Positions 33,888-40,492 of a DNA stretch of 64,000 nucleotides are shown here, in pieces (the first letter of the stretch is position 1; each line of letters begins with the position of its first letter). The notes below the pieces were generated by a model. That model worked only from the letters and a program-made list of their open reading frames with translations. It was not told the DNA's origin and searched no databases. The stretch comes from ZC4RG35 sp964571765. GTDB taxonomy: Bacteria > Actinomycetota > Acidimicrobiia > Spongiisociales > ZC4RG35. Position numbers and translations under genes: made by a program. The stretch covers positions 1-64,000 of the forward strand of contig CAZNDH010000002.1 of NCBI GenBank assembly GCA_964571765.1. The letters run 5' to 3'.

Positions 33888-35234
33888 GTGACCAGCCAGT
33901 CGACGGAGATGCGCCCCGGGTACCGGAGTCCGCCTCACTCCCGCGAGGCCGAGGAGTCGGTGCTCGGTGCGGTGCTCCTGTCCGAGGAGGCGGTCAACGA
34001 GGTCATGGACCGAATCCACCCTGAGGACTTCTACATCCCGGCCCACCAGGCTGTCTTCGAGGCGATGCGCGAACTGTTCAACGCCAACCAGGCGATCGAT
34101 GCGGTCACCGTCTCCGAGGAGCTGCGTCGGAGGGGCGAGCTGGAAAAGGTGGGCGGGGTGGCCTACCTGACCCGCCTTGTCGACATCGTCCCCTCGACCT
34201 CCAACATCGTCTACTACGCCGGGATCGTCGAGGAGCATGCCAAGCGACGCGAGTTGATCCGGGCCGGCGCCACCATCACCGACTTCGCCTTCGACATCGA
34301 AGACGAGATCTCCTCGGTGGTCGACCGGGCCGAGCAGGCGGTCCTCGGCGTCGCCGAGAAGCGCTCATCGCAGAGCCTCTACGAGATCGGTCCGATGTTC
34401 AACTCGATCCTGGAGCAGATCGAGCTCTTGGAGCAGAACGGATCCGACATGATCGGGCTGGCCACCGGGTTCATCGACCTGGACCGCCAGATCTCCGGGC
34501 TCAAGCCGGCCAACCTGGTGGTGGTGGCCGCCCGGCCCGGGATGGGGAAGAGCTCACTGGCCCTGGGGATGGCGATCAACGCCGCCCTCGACAACAAGTC
34601 GGTGGCGATCTTCTCTTTGGAGATGTCCAAGGAGGAGCTGGTACAGAGGATCCTCTCCACGGTGGCCAAGGTCGACTCCAAGAAGCTACAGACCGGCCAG
34701 CTGGGGGATCTGTGGCCGCGGGTGGTCGACGCCGCCGGGAAGATGTACCGGGCCCCGATCTTCATCGACGATTCCCCGGTGGTCACGGTCACCGACATCC
34801 GGGCCAAGTGCCGCCGCCTCAAGCGCAAGCACGGCTTGTCCCTGGTGGTGGTCGATTACCTCCAACTGATGCAGGCATCCAACCGGGAGAACCGCCAGCA
34901 GGAGATCTCCGAGATCACCCGGAACCTGAAGAACCTGGCCCGTGAACTCGAGGTCCCTATCATCGCCGCCTCCCAGCTCAACCGGTCGTTGGAGACCCGG
35001 GAGGACAAGCGTCCCCGTCTCTCCGACCTCCGGGAATCGGGGGCCATCGAGCAGGACGCCGACATCGTGATGTTCATCTACCGCCACGAGTACTACCACC
35101 CCGAGGACACCGACAAGCGGGGAATCGCCGAGATCCATGTCGCCAAACACCGCTCCGGCCCGGTGGGCTGGGTGCAGATGACTTTCCAGCCGGAGTTCAC
35201 CAGGTTCGCCAACCTGGGCCGCGACGTCATCTGA
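33888..35234 (+). CDS. dnaB: Replicative DNA helicase DnaB
   Basis: 448-aa RecA-fold hexameric helicase. N-terminal domain (SREAEESVLGAVLLSEEAVN), Walker A ARPGMGKSS, Walker B LVVVDYLQLMQ and the R-finger region with QLNRSLETREDKRP and DLRESGAIEQDAD. No intein, unlike many mycobacterial DnaB genes. GTG 33888 has a GAGGAGG site. DciA, its likely loader partner, is at 2756-3058. Confidence 0.96.
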   Translation: MTSQSTEMRPGYRSPPHSREAEESVLGAVLLSEEAVNEVMDRIHPEDFYIPAHQAVFEAMRELFNANQAIDAVTVSEELRRRGELEKVGGVAYLTRLVDIVPSTSNIVYYAGIVEEHAKRRELIRAGATITDFAFDIEDEISSVVDRAEQAVLGVAEKRSSQSLYEIGPMFNSILEQIELLEQNGSDMIGLATGFIDLDRQISGLKPANLVVVAARPGMGKSSLALGMAINAALDNKSVAIFSLEMSKEELVQRILSTVAKVDSKKLQTGQLGDLWPRVVDAAGKMYRAPIFIDDSPVVTVTDIRAKCRRLKRKHGLSLVVVDYLQLMQASNRENRQQEISEITRNLKNLARELEVPIIAASQLNRSLETREDKRPRLSDLRESGAIEQDADIVMFIYRHEYYHPEDTDKRGIAEIHVAKHRSGPVGWVQMTFQPEFTRFANLGRDVI

Positions 35235-35304
35235 CCCAGCGTGCGCCCCGCCTGACGCCAAGTCATTCCAGCACAGTTGCTGCCTGCCTATCAGGAGGTA
35301 TGCG

Positions 35305-35371
35305 AGCGGCAACCCCGGTTTGCCGCTGGAGGGGTGGCCACCGGCCCGCTGAAGCCAGGGGGTAGCTTCAG
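35305..35371 (+). terminator. Two hairpins between convergent dnaB and dcd
   Basis: Hairpin 1: AGCGGCAA (35305-35312) with TTGCCGCT (35320-35327), 8 bp, 7-base loop. Hairpin 2: CTGAAGC (35349-35355) with GCTTCAG (35365-35371), 7 bp. The convergent interval 35235-35454 holds no gene, so these likely end transcription from one or both sides. No T-run. Confidence 0.45.
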
Positions 35372-35454
35372 ATGGGGGTTGTCAGGCCAGTGACCCATGC
35401 CCGGTCTGATTTCCCGCCACCCACTGTGGCCAGACAGGCCGGACCCGTGGTCAA

Positions 35455-36048
35455 CTATACGCCGCTGGGGAGGTTGGTGTCGTCGGTCTCGAAATCTCGG
35501 TGCGAACGGGAGGCGGTGGGCCCGCTTTGCCCCTGATACTTGGAACCGAGCTCGGGGGAGCCATAGGGGAAATCGGCTTCGGTGGTCATCCGATAGAAGC
35601 TGATCTGGCCGATCTTCATCCCCGGGTAAATCGCTATGGGGAGGGTGGCGACATTGGAGAGCTCCAGGGTGATGTGGCCGTCCCAACCCGGGTCGACGAA
35701 TCCCGCGGTGCTGTGGATGAGCAGCCCGAGCCTGCCCAGGGATGACTTGCCCTCGAGACGGGCCACCGTGTCATTGCCCAGTTTCACCCGCTCCAGTGTG
35801 GACCCGAGGACGAACTCCCCGGGATGGAGCATGAAGGCCTCTTCCTCCTCGACCTCCACCAGTTGGGTCAAGTCGGGCTGGGGGTCGCGGGGGTCGATCC
35901 GGCTGTAGCGATGGTTGACGAACACCCTGAACCCGCTGCCAACCCGCAGATCCACCGACGACGGCTGCACGTATGACGGCTCAAACGGGTCGATCTGGAT
36001 GGCGCCACTGGCGATGGCATCGCGGATCGACCGGTCGGAGAAGATCAC
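35455..36048 (-). CDS. dcd: dCTP deaminase (possibly with dUTPase activity)
   Basis: 197-aa trimeric nucleotide deaminase: VIFSDRSIRDAIASG at the start, PSSVDLRVG, the conserved GKSSLGRLGLLIHSTAGFVD (the Ala in STAG), and WDGHITLELSN. GTG 36048 chosen because homology starts there; the open frame upstream (to 36294) is spurious. A 45-bp palindrome lies 65 bases upstream. Confidence 0.92.
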   Translation of the reverse strand: MIFSDRSIRDAIASGAIQIDPFEPSYVQPSSVDLRVGSGFRVFVNHRYSRIDPRDPQPDLTQLVEVEEEEAFMLHPGEFVLGSTLERVKLGNDTVARLEGKSSLGRLGLLIHSTAGFVDPGWDGHITLELSNVATLPIAIYPGMKIGQISFYRMTTEADFPYGSPELGSKYQGQSGPTASRSHRDFETDDTNLPSGV

Positions 36049-36112
36049 CTGTACCGCCTCACCCTCCCGATGGTAGAGCCCTTCCTTGGTCCGGCGTCGC
36101 CCACCGAGCCCA

Positions 36113-36157
36113 TGCATATGCACCAGGTATCGCTTTTCGCGACCCTGTGCATATGCA
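36113..36157 (+). repeat. 45-bp palindromic element, copy 1
   Basis: Arms TGCATATGCAC at both ends (perfect 11-bp inverted repeat), with a centre carrying CAGG, CGCTTTTCGCGACC. It lies in the divergent interval between dcd and the ureohydrolase gene. Same length and layout as copies at 37073 and 49827. Confidence 0.85.
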
Positions 36158-36190
36158 ACGGCTCGGCGGCTGGGATTAGCCTGCCGCCCG

Positions 36191-37069
36191 GTGACCCAGC
36201 TACGCACCCTGGCCTTCATCGGCGTCCCCTTTGACGGGGCCGCCACCCTGGGCTGGCCCGGCTCGCGGTACGCCCCCGACGAGGTCCGGCGCAACCTGGA
36301 GTGGATGAAGATGCGGGTCGAGGACGGGCGGATCTACTGGATCGACCGGGATGAGGTGGTCGCCTTCACCGCCGAGCAGCTCATCGACACCGGGGACGCC
36401 GAGGTCCTTCCCCACGATCTGATGGCTTCGCTGGAGGCGGCCCGTCGGGCCACCGCCGACCAGGTGTCGGCGGGCCGGGTGCCGGTGGTGGTCGGCGGTG
36501 ACGACTCGATCCTGTTCCCGGTGGTTGCCGGGGTCCACGACACCACCGAGGGGTCGGTGGCGGTGGTCCACTTCGACGCCCATCTCGATCTCACCGACGG
36601 CAATCCCCGTCAGGGCACCCACAGCCAGTCGAGCGGGATGCGCCGCGCCCTCGAGTTGGACCGAGTCGACCCCCAGCTCTGTGTCCAGGTGGGCACCCGC
36701 AACTTCAACTTCCCCTCCTCGAAGGAGTTCATCGACCGGGTGGGTCTCACTGAGATACCGGCTTCCACCGTGCTGGAGGTGGGCGCCGAGAAGACGCTGC
36801 GCCGGGCTCTGGAGGTGGTCGAGGAGGCGGACAACCTGGTGGTCTGTGTCGACATCGACGTCCTCGATCCGGCCCATGCCCCGGGTGTCGGCTGGCACGA
36901 GCCGGGCGGGCTGACCACCCGACTGCTCCTCGACCTGCTCATCGGTCTGGCACCCCGGGCATCGGCGCTGGTGCTCAACGAGGTCAACCCGATGACAGAT
37001 TCCCGGAGCCAAACCTCGATCCTGGCCGCCAACCTGATCTTCCACTTCGCGGTGGCCGCAGTGCAGTGA
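36191..37069 (+). CDS. Ureohydrolase (agmatinase/arginase family)
   Basis: A 292-aa ureohydrolase fold. Manganese-site motifs: VVGGDDSI (the family usually has GGDHS, so one His ligand is Asp), VVHFDAHLDLTDGNP (FDAHxD) and VCVDIDVLDPAHAPG (DxDxxDP). Substrate unknown: agmatine, arginine, formimidoylglutamate or a guanidine. GTG 36191 is the start at homology. The gene is bracketed by two copies of the 45-bp palindrome. Confidence 0.85.
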   Translation: MTQLRTLAFIGVPFDGAATLGWPGSRYAPDEVRRNLEWMKMRVEDGRIYWIDRDEVVAFTAEQLIDTGDAEVLPHDLMASLEAARRATADQVSAGRVPVVVGGDDSILFPVVAGVHDTTEGSVAVVHFDAHLDLTDGNPRQGTHSQSSGMRRALELDRVDPQLCVQVGTRNFNFPSSKEFIDRVGLTEIPASTVLEVGAEKTLRRALEVVEEADNLVVCVDIDVLDPAHAPGVGWHEPGGLTTRLLLDLLIGLAPRASALVLNEVNPMTDSRSQTSILAANLIFHFAVAAVQ

Positions 37070-37072
37070 CCG

Positions 37073-37117
37073 TGCATTTGCACCAGGGATCGTTTTGGGC
37101 GACCTGGTGCAAATGCA
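37073..37117 (+). repeat. 45-bp palindromic element, copy 2
   Basis: Most symmetrical copy: 15-bp arms TGCATTTGCACCAGG and CCTGGTGCAAATGCA are perfect inverted repeats, with a centre containing CGTTTT and GGGCGA. It starts 4 bases after the ureohydrolase stop and ends 50 bases before the ferritin start. Confidence 0.88.
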
Positions 37118-37167
37118 TTCGAGCCGAGCTCGGGACCAAGCCAAGATGACCGTGAAAGGAGTTGGAA

Positions 37168-37665
37168 ATGCGCATGAACGACGAGCTCACCGAGGCTTTC
37201 AACCGTCAGATCTCCATGGAGTTGGCTGCTTCGACGGCATATCTGCAGATGGCTGCCCACTTCGAGACGGAGAATCTGGTGGGGATGGCTACCTGGATGA
37301 GGGCTCAGGCCCAGGAGGAGTGGGAGCATGCTCACCGTTTCCTCGACTTCGTGCTGCATCGCGGCAACCGGGTCGAGATAGGGGCGCAGGAGGCTCCGAC
37401 CTCCGCCTTCGATAGCGTAGAGGCGGTCTTCGCCGCCGCTCTCTCCCAGGAGCGGCAGGTGACCAAGTCGATCCACGAGCTGTACCGGCTGGCATCCGAG
37501 CAGGGGGATTTGGCAAGCTTCCCCTTCCTGCAGACCTTCATCGAAGAGCAGAACGAGGAGGAGGACACGGTGGAGACCATCCTGGAGCGGGTTCGCCTCG
37601 CCGGTGACTCTCCCGGAGCGATCCTCATCCTCGACAACGAGTTGGGCGGCCGCTCTGGCGGGTGA
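37168..37665 (+). CDS. ftn: Non-haem ferritin
   Basis: 165-aa iron-storage protein with ferroxidase-site residues in ISMELAASTAYLQM (Glu), QAQEEWEHAHRF (Glu, His) and the FIEEQNEEEDTV helix. ATG 37168 has AAAGGAG upstream; the TTG at 37162 is less likely. Keeps iron in a 24-mer cage in the cytoplasm. Confidence 0.92.
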   Translation: MRMNDELTEAFNRQISMELAASTAYLQMAAHFETENLVGMATWMRAQAQEEWEHAHRFLDFVLHRGNRVEIGAQEAPTSAFDSVEAVFAAALSQERQVTKSIHELYRLASEQGDLASFPFLQTFIEEQNEEEDTVETILERVRLAGDSPGAILILDNELGGRSGG

Positions 37666-37677
37666 CGGTTGCCTGTC

Positions 37678-37717
37678 TGGAGTGGGTGAAGGGAATCGAA
37701 CCCTCGCCCCGAGCTTG
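37678..37717 (-). pseudogene. Partial tRNA-Gly copy (3' half incl. CCA)
   Basis: 40 bases identical, except one, to the 3' end of the tRNA-Gly gene (37781-37820): CCA, discriminator, acceptor strand, T arm, variable loop and 3' side of the anticodon stem. The 5' half is absent. Between the copies lies a perfect 9-bp hairpin (37736-37744 with 37749-37757). Confidence 0.8.
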
Positions 37718-37780
37718 CTGGATGGTCGAGTGGGCCTCGTGTTCGGGAGAACACGAGCTTCCGGGGGGAGCAGGTGAAGG

Positions 37781-37854
37781 TGGAGCGGGTGAAGGGAATC
37801 GAACCCTCGCCCCGAGCTTGGGAAGCTCGTGTTCTACCATTGAACTACACCCGC
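37781..37854 (-). tRNA. tRNA-Gly (anticodon CCC), CCA encoded
   Basis: Cloverleaf read on the minus strand: acceptor GCGGGTG/CACCCGC, D arm GTTC-AATGGTA-GAAC, anticodon stem CGAGC/GCTCG with loop TTCCCAA (anticodon CCC), T arm with GGTTCGATTCC, discriminator T and encoded CCA. Folded by eye; stems pair fully apart from one G-T. Confidence 0.93.
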
Positions 37855-37917
37855 GAGAGGCTCAAGGATAACTGCTGAAGCCCCGTTGGCCACAGCCCAA
37901 ATCTGGCTCTTGCCCGG

Positions 37918-38493
37918 TCAAACGAAGTAGTCGAGGACGGCCTCGAGTGGTCGGGGGACCTCGTCGAGACCCAACGCCTCGACCATCCGGCGGGCGTAGA
38001 GCGTCTTCCGGCCCGACTGGCTGCCCAGGAACCGGCGGAGGTGGGCCTCGACCGGACGGTCACGTTGGGCAGGCTGGGCCTGGAGCAGGCGCAACGACCG
38101 CAGCTCACCGGCGGCCTCGATGACAGCCTCGACCCGTGCCACGCCCAGAGCCCGGATCAGCTCATCCTCGAGGTCCCGCTCGCAGACGAAGAAGCCCAGA
38201 CGTTCCAGCTCGGGCCGTGATCTCACCTGTCCCATCCCGGCGGCCTCCAACCCTCGGGCGAACAAGGGCTCCTCGCCTGCGTCGCACAGCCCGGCGAGGA
38301 GGAGACCCTTGCCTCCGGGCCCGAGGTCCTCGATGAACCGTCTCAGGTTGGTGGCGCCACCCATGCCGACGATCCGGATGCCTTCCGCTTCCAGGTGCCG
38401 TCCCTGACGCTCGGCGAGGGCTTCGAGGGCAGCGTGGTCGCTCGAGCCTTCCACCAGGATGGCGGCCCGGGGTGGGTGGCGGGTTCCCTCCAT
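37918..38493 (-). CDS. Stand-alone TOPRIM (OLD-like) protein
   Basis: A 191-aa protein with a TOPRIM fold: AAILVEGSSDHAALEALA (catalytic Glu) and LLLAGLCDAGEEPLFARGL (Asp). It resembles the TOPRIM half of OLD-family nucleases, with no ABC ATPase half next to it. Role unknown; RNA or DNA processing or defence are possible. ATG 38493 follows a GTG at 38496. It lies just upstream (in coordinates) of a divergent K+ channel gene and next to the tRNA. Confidence 0.68.
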   Translation of the reverse strand: MEGTRHPPRAAILVEGSSDHAALEALAERQGRHLEAEGIRIVGMGGATNLRRFIEDLGPGGKGLLLAGLCDAGEEPLFARGLEAAGMGQVRSRPELERLGFFVCERDLEDELIRALGVARVEAVIEAAGELRSLRLLQAQPAQRDRPVEAHLRRFLGSQSGRKTLYARRMVEALGLDEVPRPLEAVLDYFV

Positions 38494-38668
38494 CACCGCA
38501 GGATCGCAGCTGGCCCCATGAGGCGCGGATCAATTGCCGCTGCCCGGCGGGCGGTCCTACCCTTCGAGGTTGGTGTGCCGGGAAGCCTGGTCGGCAAGCG
38601 GCCCCGTCGAGCGGAGGTCGTCGGGCACGGCGAGAAAGGCGCTTGGTGACTCCAACTGAGGCCACACG

Positions 38669-40411
38669 ATGAAGGGGCTGGCGGCACTGCTCGCCTCCCT
38701 GATGTCACCCCTCCGCAAGTCTTCGGTTCGGGTGGTGGTCTGGCTTTTGGTCGGCCTGGTGGTCATGGTCACCGTCTACAGCGTCCTCTTTCATCAGTTC
38801 ATGGCGATGGAGGACCGTACCTTCAGTTGGGCGACCAGCGTCTATTGGACCCTGGTGACGATGTCCACCCTGGGCTTCGGGGACATCACCTTCGAGTCCG
38901 ACCTGGGGCGGATCTTCTCGGTGGTGGTGCTGATAAGCGGGGCTCTCTACATCCTGGTGCTACTCCCCTTCACCATCATCCAGTTCATCTTCGCCCCATG
39001 GATGGACGCCCGGGAGCAGGCTCGGGCGCCGAGGAAGGTACCCGACGACCTGCGGGGCCACATCGTGATCACTCGTCTCGACGTGGTCACTCAGGCATTG
39101 ATCGCCAGGGCGAAGCGGTCACAAGTTCCCCACGTGGTACTGGCCGCCGACCCACAGGAGGCCTCCGAGCTGACCGCCATGGGCTATCGGGCCATGGTGG
39201 GCGAGGTCGATGACCCGGCCACCTATCGACGGGCCGGGGTCGAACGGGCCTCCCTGGTAGTGGCGACACGGTCGGACACCGCCAACACCAACATCGCCTT
39301 CACCGTCCGGGAGATCAACGGCACCGTGCCCATCTCGGCCACCGCCGACTCCCCTGCTTCGGTCGACGTCCTGGAGCTGGCCGGGTGCAGCCAGGTGATC
39401 GAGTTGGCCAGCGTGCTGGGAAGGGCGATGGCCCAGAGGGTGCTCGGCACCTCGGGCCGGGCCCACGTGGTCGGCGAGTTCGGCCACATCCAGGTGGCCG
39501 AGTCACGTCTCCGGGACACCACCCGGGTCGGTGAGACCCTGGGCGACCTGGCGATCCGGGACCGCTCCGGGCTCACCGTCCTCGGGCTCTACGACCAGGG
39601 CCAGATCCGGGTGCCCCATCCCGACCAGAGGGTTTCGGGGGAAACCATCCTCATCCTCGGTGGCAACCGGGAGGCGTTGCAGTCCTACGACAAAGAGTAC
39701 GCAGTGACCCGACCCTCCGAGCACCTGGTAATGATCCTCGGGGGAGGCCGGGTGGGACGAGCCGCCGCCAACGTTCTCTCCGAGGGCGACGTTGCCCACA
39801 CCATCGTCGAGCGGGAGAAGGGGAGGGTGGCCCGCGGCCACCGGGTGATTCAGGGCGACGCTGCCGAGCTCGAAGTCCTCCAGGAGGCCGGAATCGAGAA
39901 GGCCAGCGCGGTCATGGTCACCACCCACGAAGACGACATGAACATCTATCTCACCCTGTACTGCCGTCGTCTTCGCCCCGAGGTCCAGATCCTGGCCCGG
40001 GCGGTCAATGAGCGGAACGTGACCACACTCCACCGGGCCGGCGCCGACGTGGTCCTCTCCTATGCCTCGCTGGGTGCCACCGCCATCTGGAACACCCTGG
40101 GGATCAACCACCGCGTAGTACTCGCCGAAGGCTTCGAGCTGTTCGCGGTGCCGGTGCCACCCGAGCTGGTGGGTCATCCCCTCCACGATCCCGAGGTGTC
40201 CCTGCTGACCGGGGCCCATATCGCCGCGGTCACCGATGTGGCCGAAAACGAGATCCACGGGGGCGACACCGTCCCCTCCGGGCCCGGGTACCAGCTGTTG
40301 GTCATGGGGAACCGGCTCGACGAGCGCCGCTTCCGGGAGCGATACAGTCCCGGTCGAGAGCAATACACCCCGGGAGCCGGCGACGGTCGCACCCGCCGGA
40401 CGAGGGCCTGA
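38669..40411 (+). CDS. Two-TM potassium channel with tandem RCK (TrkA) domains
   Basis: A 580-aa K+ channel: membrane segments at about 22-45 and 88-112 flank a pore with filter TMSTLGFGD. Then follow two RCK units, each with a Rossmann-like TrkA_N domain (IVITRLDVVTQALIARA; LVMILGGGRVGRAAANVL) and a TrkA_C domain. One subunit thus carries a full RCK pair, as in GsuK/MthK-like channels. Only 81 bases before the Mrp operon, same strand. Confidence 0.9.
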   Translation: MKGLAALLASLMSPLRKSSVRVVVWLLVGLVVMVTVYSVLFHQFMAMEDRTFSWATSVYWTLVTMSTLGFGDITFESDLGRIFSVVVLISGALYILVLLPFTIIQFIFAPWMDAREQARAPRKVPDDLRGHIVITRLDVVTQALIARAKRSQVPHVVLAADPQEASELTAMGYRAMVGEVDDPATYRRAGVERASLVVATRSDTANTNIAFTVREINGTVPISATADSPASVDVLELAGCSQVIELASVLGRAMAQRVLGTSGRAHVVGEFGHIQVAESRLRDTTRVGETLGDLAIRDRSGLTVLGLYDQGQIRVPHPDQRVSGETILILGGNREALQSYDKEYAVTRPSEHLVMILGGGRVGRAAANVLSEGDVAHTIVEREKGRVARGHRVIQGDAAELEVLQEAGIEKASAVMVTTHEDDMNIYLTLYCRRLRPEVQILARAVNERNVTTLHRAGADVVLSYASLGATAIWNTLGINHRVVLAEGFELFAVPVPPELVGHPLHDPEVSLLTGAHIAAVTDVAENEIHGGDTVPSGPGYQLLVMGNRLDERRFRERYSPGREQYTPGAGDGRTRRTRA

Positions 40412-40492
40412 GCCCACCGCGATCAGGAGACCGCCGCCAGATGCCGTTGACCAACCCTGCCCCGGACCGAGCAGCCGGAGGGTGACGCCGAA

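Noticed and set aside
35235..35454. Riboswitch-like structured region
   Set aside because: It lies between two convergent genes, so it leads into neither; the hairpins are better read as terminators and no known riboswitch core is present.
37625..37871. Short ORFs on both strands across the tRNA-Gly region
   Set aside because: They are readings through the tRNA and its partial copy, not proteins.
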